A model generated the notes under the pieces. It had not been told where the DNA came from. It ran no database searches and worked only from the letters and a program-made list of their open reading frames with translations. Both the position numbers and the translations under genes were made by a program. Positions 23,755 through 37,406 of a DNA stretch of 64,000 bases are shown here, one piece after another. How positions within the stretch are numbered: the stretch's first letter is position 1; each line of letters starts with the position of its first letter. Source of the DNA: Solanum dulcamara (Eukaryota > Streptophyta > Magnoliopsida > Solanales > Solanaceae). The stretch covers positions 67,188,634 to 67,252,633 of the forward strand of contig NC_077239.1 of assembly GCF_947179165.1 (NCBI RefSeq), written 5' to 3'.

Positions 23755-24797
23755 TTAAAAAAAATTGACCAGTACCAAAATCCACCTAGAGAAAGTCGCT
23801 TTTTCTATCAGAGTTATTTTGTAGAAAACACGATATCAGGTGAATGAATTTATTAATATAAAAATTCCAATTTATTAGTTAATTTTATCAAATATCATAA
23901 GATATAAATGTGTTTTTTAATTTAGATTTATCTGTCATCATTGTCCTCCAATTATAAATGTGCATAAGCAGACACTTAAATTTGTATAAAGTTGAACAAG
24001 TAGTCATGTCCTACTTAATGTCTTACGTATCAATTTACGCCCTACACAATATTTTACTTGGTGTCCTACATGTATTACATCATGTATGACGTGTGTATCT
24101 ACTTATTTAATTTTATATCGGTCAGTTCCCAATTTGTACAACCGTCGTTACATTTTGACAAGTCTAGTAGTACGTTAAATAAATATTTATTTTATTATGT
24201 TTTGATGTTTATATTTTACCAAATTTTGTACCCTCTTGTTCATTGACTTGTTGCCCCCAAGCTTAATCAATAATTGCTTAGCTAACTTAAAAAGACCAAG
24301 TCTAAGATCTATTCACCAACAAAAATAAATATTTTTATTACAATTAAAGGATAATTAAATTAAATACTCATGTATTAAGAATTAATTCGATATATACTTC
24401 TTGTATTTTAAAATCGAACATTTACACTAATTATACAATGAAAATTTTGCACTTTCTATGTAACTAAATGTATTTAAGTATAATTATTAAAACATAAATT
24501 TAAATTATAAAATAGCACAAATTGCTTAATAAGATATTCCAACTATTGTTACAAGCTTTCTCGCACATTAAGCAAGCAAGTTAGTTTAGTTTTATTTAAT
24601 TATAATATTTTATTATATAAGAATTTCTTATATTTAGTTTGTTTTATTTTTCGTCGGCTTTAAAATTATTTTAAATTTATTTATTCCAATCAAAGTTTCA
24701 TTTGTGTAGGATTTTCTTCAGAAGTTTAAAAAATATATATATTTTTAAATATTGAATACATTGCTTAAGGTTTTTGAAAATAAACTTTTTTCCCAAA
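23755..24797. other. Gene-free AT-rich interval
   Basis: No gene or complete repeat was recognised. Low-complexity AT sequence runs up to the start of the minus-strand copia LTR. Confidence 0.45.
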
Positions 24798-25930
24798 TGA
24801 TGGCCTGTACGCTTCTACCAGTAAACTCTCGATATGGTCCCTTACTACAGTAAGAACAATAAAGAAAAGAAAAGTAAAGACACAAGTATTTTACGTGGAA
24901 ATCCCATTACTCAAAGGAGGAAAAACTACGACCCGTCTCACAGGATTTCACCCAATTCCATTATCAAACAAGGAGCGAAGAATGATTACAACCTCTTGAA
25001 ATCATAAAGATTAAACTCTTAATCCCTTCTCCCTTACTAACACACCTGGAATCTTTAATCACTAAGTAGCACCTCTACTACCCACTACACCAACTAACTC
25101 TAGTTGAGATAGACTTTAACAATACTCCATGGCTAACTCTAGCCATCAACTCAGATCTCAGAGATGAAAGAAGAAAGGAGCAGTAACTCTACTGCACCCA
25201 ACATCAACTAACTCTAGTTGACACTCCTAGGCAACTCTACCCAAGAGAACACCAAACAAATGGTGAACAGAAGCTTGACTAAAACATAGATGATTCGACT
25301 AACTAACTCTGGTTAATCCGACTCAAGCTAAAGACTTAGACAAGGAAATGATCTACTATCCTTTATAACTTAAGAGTATTTACAATATAAGAGTAAAAGA
25401 CACAAAACTCAAAATCCAAATGAAGATATTGCAACGCTGGATCAGGTCCCTATTGAGTATGAGCAATGTTCTTCCTTGCAATGACTTTTGCTTTGTGTAT
25501 GGACTTGATTTGCAAAAGCATAATATTTTTTGTCACAATGTTCTCTTCATAAGAGAGACAAAAAATCTAGGAGCAACGCTACTAGTCGAGGCAGCCTGCC
25601 GTTGCAGTATCTCTGTTGTCCACCAACCTCTACAACTTTACAACTTTCACTTTCAGTTTGCACAAAATGATTCTATCATGAGATCAAATCACATACCAGA
25701 TTCTGATTTTTAAATCATCAAAAATACAATCTAACAATTTCTTCCTTTTTGATGGTGACAAACTGTATTAAGCTTGGTCTCCCTTTTCAATTATTTTCAG
25801 TGATTACATATTTTCCTTATTAGTATGCTTGCCTGTCTTCCATCTCCCTCCTTGCATCATTCCTTGTACCATAGTTTGTTAAATCATCAAAAATACAAAA
25901 TACAATATTTTTTTCTTTTTGATGATGACA
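24798..25930 (-). repeat. 3' LTR of the minus-strand copia element
   Basis: The plus-strand reading begins TGATGGCCTGTACGCTTCTA and ends TTTTTGATGATGACA, next to TTCCCCC, a minus-strand polypurine tract. The 5' LTR at 42326..42727 matches the first 400 bp or so. A second copy of the ending, TTCCTTTTTGATGGTGACA (25743..25761), shows an internal partial duplication near the U3 end. Confidence 0.82.
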
Positions 25931-27263
25931 AACTATTCCCCCTATCAACATTATCTTTCCCCTGTCATAAGGGCCAGATCTCTTGATCTGAATTTTTTTA
26001 CCTATCATCAATATTCCTTCTCCCTTTTGGTATCATAAAAAAGTTAGAATAGTAAATCAAGTAAAATAATATGCACTCTCGATAAATTCATGGCCACTGT
26101 AAAACACTAACATAAATGAACTAGCCAAGAGCAAGAAAAGAAGAATAGAAGACAAAGAGAAAAATTTTTGTTCATAATTCATCACAATAGCATCAAAAGC
26201 ATTGCAATAATAAAAATGCATAAGGAAATTGATCAATTATAGCCATGGAGACAAAAAAGAAATACAATTAGGATGGAAAATAAAAATAGAAGAATTAGAA
26301 AGACGGATGGTGAGGAAAAAGGGAACGAAGAACCATCATCATGCGCTCATTTTCAGCCGCATGAGCATATAGAAATTGTTTGGTCAGGTCCTCCACTTCA
26401 CTGTAAAACTCTTGGTTTCAGCAGTTAAGGCATGAACTTGTGCCTTCAAATCAACATTTTCTTTCAAACAAAAATCTCAGCACAACCCGGTCCTTGAATC
26501 AGACCTTACTGCAAGATTGCTTTCAATCTAGCAATTTTATCATCACACCTTGCCATTGCAACGATTATCTCATCTAGATCTGCATTCAGCTTCTCTTGTT
26601 GTTCCATAAAGTCTTGACATCTAGGAATTCTCTTTGTTAACCATTTTTTTCTTTGGTTAATCAGAAAGATTGCTTTACTATCCCTATAATTTCTTTGCCA
26701 AATTCATCTTGTAGTGGGCAAAAACCTTGTTCAAGAAATAAATGTAAGTCAGTCCATTTCTTTCATCCCTTGAAGCCATCACCTTGTTATGTAGAACTCT
26801 TTGCTTATAGAGATTTGTCTTAGTATTCTTACTTATTTGAGTCAAACTCTGAACTATTCACTCTTTTGTGGCCACTAGAATAATTGATCTATTTCTCTTT
26901 TTTCTGATAGGTCACCCTCAAACATACGTTCAATTACATCATTAGGGATGGGACCAGATTGAGACTACAGAGATGTTTCTGAGAGAGGTTTTGAGACAAC
27001 CAAATCTGGTACTGACAAAATCTCGAAAGGAATGAAGATCATCTTGGAAGAAGAAGAAAAGGAGTGAAAGACATTTCAGGTGAGGGAGAGATAGGGACTG
27101 GTTGCCAAAGAATAACTTTGAGGGAGACGATGGTTGAGACATTGTAGGAATTTTGAGAATTGTGCACAAGACAAATCAATGGGTGGCAAGAATGTGATAA
27201 CACTTCAGAAAGGAAGGAGAAGACACATAGCATTTTGAATAGTTCTCAAAGGCATTTAAAAAG
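25931..27263 (-). other. Copia region between 3' LTR and RNase H remnant
   Basis: A polypurine tract borders the LTR at about 25931..25945 (minus strand). The rest contains no long frame. A minus-strand stretch near 26330..26420 suggests a coiled-coil-like peptide with many Glu and Leu residues, which could be the rest of an extra ORF downstream of pol, but frameshifts prevent a firm call. Confidence 0.45.
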
Positions 27264-27730
27264 TGTCACGCCCTAGGAGGGTAGCTTAGACATGGCCGGC
27301 ACTCGAAGACCATTGTTGGTCCTCAAGAGAACCACTTAGTCCAATCTCACGTTCATTCAATCACATTCGATCAACATAAGATTCAACTCATTAATAATAC
27401 TACTCACAAAAAGGCCAAAGGCCAACAAGTCTTTCTAATCAATCAACTCAAGAGGAATAGTATGAATGAAACTAGCTAAAACAAAATGAATCGCTATCAT
27501 CAACACTCTAGTCTATGAAGCTTCGATCAATAATCTAAGAGGTTCTAATGACAGGTTCATAGTTACCACAAATCAAATAAAGAAAAGCTAACTCAAAGCT
27601 GGAAAGATAACAGTAGTATCCTCCGAAAATAGAGAGGACTCACTAACTAACTGGAAGTGAATAGATTCTCAACGATGCGCCTATTGATGATCTCTAGTAC
27701 CTGTCTTTGCATCATGAAATAATGTAGGCC
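27264..27730 (-). mobile_element. Truncated solo LTR of the same family as solo LTRs 1 and 4
   Basis: It starts TGTCACGCCCTAGGAGGGTA, like the plus-strand starts of the minus-oriented copies, and runs through the conserved region AACGATGCGCC...ATCTCTAGTACCTG...TGCATCATGAAA before similarity stops at about 27730, where copia RNase H sequence resumes. Only the terminal 467 bp remain, so either the insertion was incomplete or a later deletion removed the rest. Confidence 0.75.
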
Positions 27731-28140
27731 CAAAAATTCTCAAATTGCTGCTTGATCCATATAAGCTAAGCACAACATGCTGTTGCTATATGTTCTGCCT
27801 TAACTATGAAATGAGCCACTGAATTTTTCTTTTTTGTGCCCCGAAACAACAAGAAAGAAACAAAAAATAAGTCATTCCTGAGGTGTTCTATATCGATTAG
27901 GTCCCCTGCATAATTTGCATCAGCATAGCCAAAAAAGAAATCATCAGATGAATAGAATAAGACCAGGTCCCTTGCAAGTATCTTAGAATCCTTATAGCAA
28001 CTTTCAAGTGAGACTTCTTAGAACATATCTTGAATTCTTGTACACACCCGACACCGTAAATAACATCAGGTATGCTAGTTGACAGGAATAGAAGAGATCC
28101 ACTAATTTCGCTATGCATGGTATTAGTCATCTATGGACTA
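27731..28140 (-). pseudogene. Copia RNase H and RT C-terminus remnant
   Basis: The minus-strand translation gives an AEHIATASCC-like peptide (RNase H, 27735..27860). Further on come SGSLLFLSTSIPDVIYGVGC and KKSHLKVAIRILRYLQGTWS, the conserved block after copia RT. Stops and frame changes are present. Non-functional. Confidence 0.82.
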
Positions 28141-29147
28141 GGTCCCTCAGCGTCCAGTTTTAGCACATGATTTGACTAATCAATATCTTCAAATTTTCCA
28201 ACAACAAGAATGTATTCTTTCTTTCAATTCCCAAAAGGAGACACCTCTACCTTAAAGTGCCTTAAGTGAGAGGATGCTTTTTTTTCCTGATTTGGCCAGT
28301 CATATGCTTGAAATATCTGCTATCTATGAACTAGCAATGACTAATTCCTCCTACTCTCACCTTCACTAAGGAACTACCTGTTAGCCTTAGGAATCGATTT
28401 AAGTTTGGGTTCTCAAAGTGTAGATAAAGGTGCAATCAATGCTTTCTTAGTCCAAGTAGGCAATCTAACTTTCTTCACCTCATACACCCGACCAGGTCCC
28501 CTTCTGAATTTCTGTTCAGCATAGTTTGAAAAGTTTTTTTCAATCTTTTTCCAGACTTTACAATCCTTCTTAAGATGTCCATTTCATTCATAGTGAAAAC
28601 ATAGTAAATTGTCAGACACAAATGCATATTTACCGTGAGAATCGTATGGAGGATCAATCTTTTAATACCCTAGACCCTTGCCGTTGTTATGTCCTTGATT
28701 GGTTAAACTAGCAAGAATTTTAGAGGATGTGGTCCACTTGAGAGATTTGTTAAGCTTTTCTTTAACCCGAACCAGGTCCCTCTCTAATAGAGAATTTCTT
28801 TCAAGAGACACTCCAAGATTTAGTTCAGACTTCTTCAACCTCTCTTCAAGTTCTAGCTGAAGTCTACTAGCCTCACTTTTTCCTTTTAAAATGGATTCTG
28901 GAGTTTACTTCAACCTCTCCTTAAGATTTATGTTTCCGACACTTACTAAAGTCAATTTTTCTCCAAAAACAAAAAGTTGAGTGGTCAAAGCAATTTTTTC
29001 ACTTTCAAGAATGTCTAGACTACCATTCAAAGCATCATTTTCAGTTGTGAGCTCACAGAGTAAGTCAATCATAACCTTAGCTAGAATTTTCAATTTCTTG
29101 AGTGAATAGTTATTAAGATTTTGCTTAATATCAAGAAGTGTTACTTT
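28141..29147 (-). pseudogene. Copia gag remnant, C-terminal side
   Basis: The minus-strand translation includes a zinc-finger-like VCFHYE...NGHLKKDCKVWKK segment near 28550..28610, a basic linker, and an acidic, leucine-rich helix (NDALNGSLDILESEKIALTT at about 28985..29045) typical of this copia gag lineage. The direct step from RT/RNase H to gag means the protease and integrase part was lost by deletion. The frame resumes beyond the LINE at 41162. Confidence 0.7.
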
Positions 29148-29215
29148 ATCATACTCATCATATCTCTCTAAGAAAAAAGCTCTCTACTAATCATACAAGT
29201 GAGCATTAAGTGATT

Positions 29216-32200
29216 ATGGGAGGGGAACCACCTCCCGACTTAGAAAAATTTCGTTCGAAAGACAGAAACGTAGGTCTTCTCGATACGGATTCAACAAAAG
29301 TTATCGCATCTTCAGATTCAACCCACAGCTCTTCGAAAGTGCAAAATACTACTGCGATCACTGTAGCACTTTCTGAAGAACAGTTTAGCTGGGTTCAAAA
29401 AATCATAGCGCTCAAAGAAAAAGGTTTGATTCGACTAGAATCAAATGTTGGAGATGAATCTTCATGTCCTAATCTACACAATATCAAAATTTCAGACAAT
29501 TTCACCATGGAAAATGTGAGTTCATCACTGGCGGCTGAAGAGGCGAAGTTCACTGCGCCGCCGCAGTTTCCATCACTCGTTTGACCTAGTTCCGGCCATG
29601 TTCGAGAGGATATGACCACTGGGGATTGTTCCCCAGACGATGGCGCACATAATGGGACAAGTTTCACCGGCGTAGCAATCGCCAGTGATTATATCGACGC
29701 CGGCGCCGGAGCTCCGGCAAGCCTAAAGGACCAAACTCAATGTCAAAATACTCAGCTGGACATGGAGCACCTCACAGGCATAAACAACCAGCTCGAATAT
29801 CAATTTGGAATCTCAAATTTCAATTCGACCACTGAACACGATTTTGGCATCGGAGCTCAGGCAACAATTTCATCTCAAAATCAATGCCAACTCACTAAGT
29901 TGGATAAGGAGAACCTACCAGGTATCCAAAACCAGCTCGAATCTCTACCAAAAGCTTCGAATTTTAATTTGAATTCTGAACGTGAAGAGGTCGCCGGAGC
30001 TCCGGCGAGCCAATTGGTTCAAGGCATAGTTCAACAGGTTCGTGACAGTGTTGAGAAGCTTCCTAGCTATGTGGAAAGCCTCGAATCACTACCAATCGAG
30101 TCAAATTTGAAAAGTCGTCAAGACGACAACCACAGTGGGGTCGCCGGAGTTCCGGCGAGACAAATGATGAGGGGCCAATATCAAAATGTTCCTAAGGCTG
30201 TTGTGAGGCTTCCTACACAAACTACAGACCCCAAATTAGCTCCGAAAAGTTCAAATCCAAAAAGTCGTCAAGACTTGCTTGAGGAAGATAGTCACAGTCA
30301 CAGTGATGTTAGAACTGAGGAGATTACATTGGCAAATTATCAATCTCAGTACCTTTCCAATGGTATTCAATCCCAAAATAATCAAACGAATCAAATGCCA
30401 AAAGGATTGAACCACCCCCACAGCAGTAGCTCAACCACAGGAGCACAAGGTAAGTCCTCTCACTCTCTTGAACTCAATATGCAGGGTCAGTATATTTGTT
30501 CCCCTAATGACATGCAAATACAGTCTAAGCATATTGAGAATCCTAATAATCTTGTGCAATGTTTGAATAATAATGTGGTGCCTAATGTTAATGAGTCTAT
30601 CCATCACATTGGTAAGCATAGTGCAGATGGGCATCCCTCTAATCCTATAATTGTTGATGCTAACTTGTTGAACTCCAGGGGAGCTTGTGAACTCCCTGGT
30701 ACTGCTCCTAGTATGGTCATGCAGGATACTGAGCATACTAATCCCAAGCCTAATACCAACTCTCAAAACAGGGCCAACAACATGATGCAAATGCATAAGC
30801 CTGTAAGTATTCAAAATAGCTTCCCTAAAGTCTCCTCCAATTTTGATAGGCTTAACCCCACTAACCAGGGCCCCAAACCTGTTAGTAACCATCCCCAGCC
30901 AATAGAAAGCATCACTAAAAATCCCCCAAAGAACCAGTTCCCTAATAGAAAGGAACAGGTCCCTCAGCCAGCCCCATATACAGTCATCCAAACCTTTGCT
31001 TCCAAACTGAGGCTGAACCAAGCAAAAAATGATATCCCTCTTAATTTGTCTGCTCCTATTTACACCACCAGACAAGGCCTACCAGCTGTCATTTATGACA
31101 AAGAGGATTTCATGGTGAAATTGGCTGAAAAGTGTAAATATACCCTTGTTGGAAAATTCAGCAACACTATGCCTAAGGTGGAGCTAATAAGGAGAAGCTT
31201 CATTCTCCAAACTCAATTGGTAGGGGGTGTTAAAATTGCCCATTTCAATGCCAGACATGTGTATATTGACTTGGACAATGAATTGGACTACACAACTGTG
31301 TGGACCAAGCAAAGAATGACCATTGAAGGCCAATCCATGAGGATACAAACCTGGACTCCAACTTTTAGGCCTGAGGAGGAGACTCCCATTGTCCCAGTCT
31401 GGGTTGCCCTTCCTGAACTCCCCTGGCACTGTTATGATAAGGAGTTCCTGACCACTCTCCTTGCTCCTGTGGGGAAAGTACTCTTCATGGATGCAGCCTC
31501 TATTCAGAAGACTAGGGGAAGTACTGCTAAGGTAAGAGTGCAGGTCAACCTTACACAAGAAAGACCCCATCATGTATGGCTTGGGCATGACAAAAGTGAT
31601 CCTACAATAGGAAGATGGCAGGAACTTTTATATGAGAGTGTACCTGAGTACTGCATGTATTGCAAGCATCAGGGGCACAAGGTTCATGTGTGTAATATCA
31701 AGAGAAGAGATGAAGAACAAATGAAAAAGAAAAGTTCTGAAAATACAACAAAAAATACAAGTCAAACTCAGGGAGAGAGCAAAGAGCACAACCAACCTCA
31801 ACCTGACAACTTACAGGTGCACCAAAATCCTTTGACATCCAATATACCACAACAGTCACAGAACAATAAGACTAGTAAGGAGGACAATGCTTGGCAAACT
31901 CAGAGAAGGAAACAGAACAAAGGACACATTAATGGCCAGCTGAACCAAGAAACAAGAGCTGCAGGAGTATTAACCAAAGGTAAGTATGTTGCAGTGCAGC
32001 AAAGCAAAGTAAATCCAGGGAACACACACATTCAAAAGAACTCAATAGTGAGGAGTTCATCAACAATGTAGGAAAGCACTCCAAATCAGAGACAAGGTAT
32101 TGACTTATCTCTCCCACAAACCCCATCCCCCCATATTGTATGCACAAGTACTATCTTAACAGGTATTGCTCAAGGGACCAATGCTGCAAGGAACTCAGGT

Positions 32201-33205
32201 ATTGACTTATCACTCCCAATACCCCTGAACCTCCCAAAGATTAATATTATTGTTGCTGATCTGGTAGTTGAAGGAGGAAAGGCTGGAAGTGTACAGGAGA
32301 ACCCCACTAACATGCAGGATGGGGAAACCAATAGGGGAGGGGTACCCCCTCATGCTATGCATGAGAGTATTGTTGAACTTACCATGCAAGCTAGCAAAGG
32401 TGACATGGCCAAAGATCTAGGATCTCATCCCAGTACTAGTGGTAAAAGTACTACTGTTCAGAAGAATAAGCTGAGCAAGAAAAGAAGAGAAGCCATCAAA
32501 AAGAAAATAAAAGAAATGAACTCAACTGAGAAATGTCAAACTCCCAAAATGGACAGTGTGATAGTACAGCAAGGGGAGCAGGGGTGTCAACAATTTGTCT
32601 TAGATGATGACCAGGTAGGGATGAATATCACTCCTCTCCAAGCCCATTGCATTCCTACATCTCCCAGAAATCCAGCTGAAATCATCACTGAGAGAGCTAC
32701 TGATCTACCTCAGCTCACCTGCACCCTCAACATACAAGAAGATGAGTATGCTGTGTGTGAGTCTGAGAATGAGGAAGATTCTGATGACCAGCCTCTGGAA
32801 GATGAAGAGGACAGTGATTATCAACCAATGACTGACTCTAAGGATGAGGATGCTGTGAGTGAAATTAAGGCTTCCAGCCCATCCAGGGACAAGGTGCATG
32901 AGGATGAGGTCCAACTAGTTGCTAAGTCCCAGGGATCATCTGATGCACATAGGGTCACTCATTCTGAAGATGTGGAAGACCATGACCATGGGGAAGAGGC
33001 ACAAAAAGAAGATCACCTGGAGGCATTCAGATCTACAATGACAGCTGTATTGCAGAAGGAAAGTCAGCAAGACAAGGAAAATAAGGAGCCACCCTCTAAA
33101 AGTAAGCAGACAAAGAAGAAGACTAAACAAAGTATCATCAGCAGTTTTGCTAATGTTGTTGTCAACAGCAACATCAACACTAGGTCCAAAACTCAAAAAC
33201 CCTGA
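29216..33205 (+). pseudogene. L1 ORF1 (nucleic-acid-binding protein), two premature stops
   Basis: One frame runs from ATG 29216 to TGA 33203..33205, about 1,330 codons. It is interrupted only by TGA at 29582 and TAG at 32069. Seen: a long Gln/Asn/Ser-rich N-terminal region with repeated GAPAS-like phrases; a DUF4283-like RNA-binding domain (about 31120..31520, with VGGVKIAHFNARHVYIDL and LPELPWHCYDKEFLTTLLAP); a CX2CX4HX4C zinc knuckle, CMYCKHQGHKVHVC (about 31651..31692); and an acidic/basic C-terminal region. Plant L1 ORF1 is usually 400 to 700 residues, so this is long. Its product would coat LINE RNA in the RNP. The stop overlaps the ORF2 start as TGATG. Confidence 0.88.
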
Positions 33206-36200
33206 TGATTAGTACAATCTGCTGGAATGCAAGGAGTATTGATACTCAGGGGACCCTTGATAGGTTACAAAGGTTGAAAGACTTTCATAAGCTGTCTATC
33301 ATAGCAGTGCTGGAACCTTTTTCCAACAAATCTCAAATTCAGTTCCACAGAATTCAGCTAGGTATGGATAATGTTATGTCCAACTCCAATAGCAAAATCT
33401 GGTTATTTTGGAACAAAGACATTGCCTGCAACATTTTGGACCAGGATGAGCAGCAGATCACTTGTGAGATCAATCATGTGGCTTGTCCTAATAGCTACCT
33501 CATTACCTTTATTTATTCAAAGTGCAAGGATTACATGAGAAGAGACTTATGGGACAAGATGTTGCAGTTCTCCAGTAAGGAGAAGCCTTGGTGCACCATT
33601 GGAGACTTCAATGTTATTACAGATGTTGAAGAAAAGATGGGGGGCCAGCCATATAATATGAATAAGAGCTTTGAGTTTATTAGTGTGATAGAAACATGTG
33701 GACTCACTGATCTGGGGTTCTGTGGGCAGAAGTTCACCTGGTGCAACAATAGGGACAAAGATGCTAGAATTTGGAAAAGACTTGACAAGGCCATGGTTAA
33801 TGACTCTTGGTTAGAAGTCATGCCTGTAACAACTGTCAGTCACTTAGCCTCCACAGGATCTGACCATTGCCCTCTATTGATGGAAAGCAGGGCAAAACAA
33901 GGTAATGTTATCAAGTATTTCAAATTTCTAAACTGCTGGACAGACAATGACAATTTCCTTAGCACTGTAAAAGCATGTTGGGATAATCCTGTGGAAGGAA
34001 ATCCAATGAGAACCTTCCAACAAAAGCTGAAAAGAGTTTCTAATACTCTTAGTAAGTGGTTAAGAAATGAGTTTGGGGACATCTTTGCTTCAGTAAAAGA
34101 ATATGAAGAGCAGGCGAGACAAGCTGAAGAGAAAATAATCAGTGATAATACTGAAGAGAACAGGTCCAAGCTACATCAGATCAATGCTCAGTACATCAGA
34201 TATCTGAAAATGGAGAAGGCTATCTTAAAGCAGAAAAGTCAACTTCATTGGTTCAAAGATGGAGATGCCAATACCAGCTATTTTCATGCTATTATCAGAG
34301 GAAGAAGAAGAAGGTTATTCATCCATCAGATTAGTGATGAACAAGGCAATACTATTCAAGGTGAAGACAATATTGCAAGAGCTGCCACAGCACACTTTGA
34401 AAAAATATTCACTGGAGAAGAGAGATTGATCAGGGAAGATGTTCTTAAGTGCATTCCAAGGATGGTTACAGAGGAGCAGAATGAGAGCCTGCAAGCCTTA
34501 CCTACTATGGATGAGCTGAAGAAAGTTGTATTTTCTATGAGCCCTACATCAGCTGCTGGACCAGATGGAATGAATGGGAAATTCTTTCATTCATGCTGGG
34601 ATATCATCTGTGAAGACCTACTGAGATTAGTCCAGTATTTCTTCAATGGACATGGTATTCCCAAGTTTATTTCTCATGCATGCTTAGCTCTACTTTCTAA
34701 GAATGAGCATCCCAACAGCCTATCAGAATACAAGCCTATTTCTCTCAGCAACTTCACTAACAAGATCATTTCTAAGTTGATAAGCATCAGAATTGCTCCT
34801 ATATTGCCTCAGCTAATCTCAGATAACCAATCTGGATTTGTTAAAGGTAGGAGTATTGCTGAGAACATAATGTTAGCTCAAGAAATCATCCACAATATTA
34901 AGAGACCAAAGGCTGGGGATAATGTGGTGATAAAGCTGGATATGGCCAAGGCCTATGATAGGGTCTCTTGGTCATTCATTTGTATGGTCATGAGGAAAAT
35001 GGGGTTTGGAGAAGTGTTGATTGATATGGTTTGGAGGATTATGTCAAACAATTGGTACTCAGTCATCATTAATGGTGCAAGGCATGGCTTCTTCCACTCT
35101 ACAAGAGGACTCAAGCAAGGAGACCCCCTATCCCCTACCTTATTCATCATTGGAGCTGAAGTTCTGTCTAGGCTTCTCAACAATCTTCATCACCATCATT
35201 TATACACAGGATTCCAGATGGAAAGAAGAGGTCCTCAAGTAAATCACTTGAGCTTTGCAGATGATGTGATCATTTTCACATCTACCAGCAACTTCTCACT
35301 TACACTGATTACCAAAACTCTTAAACTGTATGAAGCTATTTCAGGACAACTTATCAATAAAGATAAGAGTCAAACCATGATACCACTGAATACTCCCTCT
35401 GGTGTGGTGGATAGGGTCAGCATGATCACAGGATACAAATGCACTCATGGCCCAATCACTTACCTAGGCTGCCCCCTATATATAGGAAGACAAAGGATCA
35501 TATACTTCTCTAGTATGGTTTCTAAGGTTCTAAGCAGGATTAGGGGATGGCAGACTAAAATGTTAAGCTATAGAGGTAGAGTCACCTTGGTGAAATCAGT
35601 GCTGCAATCCATTCCTATACACCTGCTGTCAGCTATCAGTCCTACCAAGACCACCATGAATCAGATCAGAAGACTAATTGCTGACTTCTTTTGGGGATGG
35701 GATACTGAAAGAAGAAAATATCACTGGGCCTCTTGGGATACTCTCAGTTATCCTTATGAGGAGGGTGGTATAGGTGTTAAAAAATTAGAGGATGTGTGCT
35801 TATCCTTCCAATACAAATAGTGGTGGACTTTCAGATCAAAGAAGACACTATGGGGGGAATTCCTTAAAGCAAAATACTGCCAAAGGGCTCATCCAGTCAT
35901 TAAAAAGTGGAACACAGGACAGTCCCTAATGTGGAAGCATATGATGAGCAACAAAAAGGATATAGAACCTTATATACAGTGGTGGATTAAGTCTGGAACA
36001 AGCAGCTTTTGGTGGGATGATTGGCTAGGGGTAGGTCCCTTAGCTTACCACAATGAAAGTCTCCCCAGATTGAATAACTCTATTGTATCAGAATTCATGG
36101 AAAATGGAGGATGGAATGAAGAGAAAGTAAGAAAACATGTACCCCCTCAGCTGGTGCACAGAATTCTCAGCACTCCCATCAGCTACAATCCAAATATGCA

Positions 36201-37365
36201 GGATCAAGCTTACTGGAAGCCTAACTCTCATGGTAATTTCACTTGTTCATCAGCCTGGGAGTTGGTAAGGAAGAAAAAGACAAGATCAACCACTAACAGC
36301 AACATATGGCACAATAGTATTCCTTTCAAGGCCTCTTTTCTGCTTTGGAGAGCTTTCAGACTTAAACTCCCCACAAATGACAGAATAGTAGCATTTGGAC
36401 AGGATCCTGCAGCATGCTCCTATTGTTATAGAGCAGGTCTTGATGATATAGAGCATATCTTTGTATCAGGTTACTTTGCACAACACATATGGAAGCACTT
36501 CTCAGGGTACTGGGGTCTGCAACACAGCAACATTCCTCTAAAAAACCTATTGATAAGGTGGTGGCTAATCAAAACTAATAATGAGCTACATAAGTTAGTA
36601 ATGCAGGCCACCCCCATTTTTGTGTGTTGGAATCTATGGAAGAATAGATGTGCATGCAAGTATGGAGGCAAGAAGTCTAATGCAACTAGAGTAATATTCT
36701 CAATATCCAAAGATCTATATATGCTTATCTCCACTGTGTATCCATATATTGATTTGCCAAGTAATTGGGCAGATTTGGTTACCATGGTTGAAAAAAGCCA
36801 ACATGAGTTGAGAATAACCAAAGTATGCTGGACTAAACCACAGCCTACAATGATCAAGCTCAACACAAATGGGAGTGCCCTTAACAATCCAGGGAAGATA
36901 GGGGCAGGGGGCATTCTAAGGGACCATAATGGAGTGTTAATATATGCTTTTGCATCTCCACTAGGCTGTGGTTCTAATAACCAAGCTGAAGTGCAGGCAG
37001 CAATTATTGGTATTCAGTGGTGCCTACAACATGGATACAGCAGGGTAGCCCTTGAAGTGGATTCTGAACTTCTAATCAAGTGGCTCAAACAAGAGGCTAA
37101 ACCTCCATGGAACATTATTGTTTATACTACTGAACTACAGGTATTGGTTAGCAAACTGGAGACTTTCCAGTTCAGGCATATCTTTAGGGAAGCTAATTAC
37201 ACTGCAGATTCACTCTCAAAGGAAAGCCACATGAAAAGCTATACACAACACTACTACAGCTTTCAGCAGCTTCCAAGAGAGACCAAGGGACACTACAAAA
37301 TGGACAAAGCTGGCATGGCTAGCTTCAGGAGAACTAAGATGAAGAAGATCAATCAACCACATTGA
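33205..37365 (+). pseudogene. L1 ORF2 endonuclease-reverse transcriptase-RNase H, one premature stop
   Basis: About 1,386 codons, open except for TAG at 35818..35820 (codon 872). Domains in order: APE-like endonuclease (STICWNARSI, LEPFSN, IGDFNVI, GSDHCPL, about residues 1 to 225); reverse transcriptase (SEYKPISLSN, SGFVKGRS, LDMAKAYDRVSW, GLKQGDPLSP, catalytic FADD at 35253..35264); zf-RVT region (about 36300..36500); and C-terminal RNase H (36853..37215). In the RNase H, the usual first catalytic Asp of LNTDGS is Asn (AAT at 36868..36870), while AEVQAA and LEVDSE are kept. The enzyme would nick DNA and prime reverse transcription at the target. As it stands it is truncated before RNase H and probably inactive. 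Confidence 0.93.
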
Positions 37366-37406
37366 AGGAACTTCTTCATACCATGAAATATTAGCTGATA
37401 TTAATA

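Noticed and set aside
23384..23785. Minus-strand frame encoding a run of more than 100 tyrosines
   Set aside because: It is the reverse reading of a TAA/TAG microsatellite and has no coding features beyond it.
30431..31075. Minus-strand frame of 214 codons inside LINE ORF1
   Set aside because: ORF1 on the plus strand has the zinc knuckle and the DUF4283-like region; the opposite frame shows no motif.
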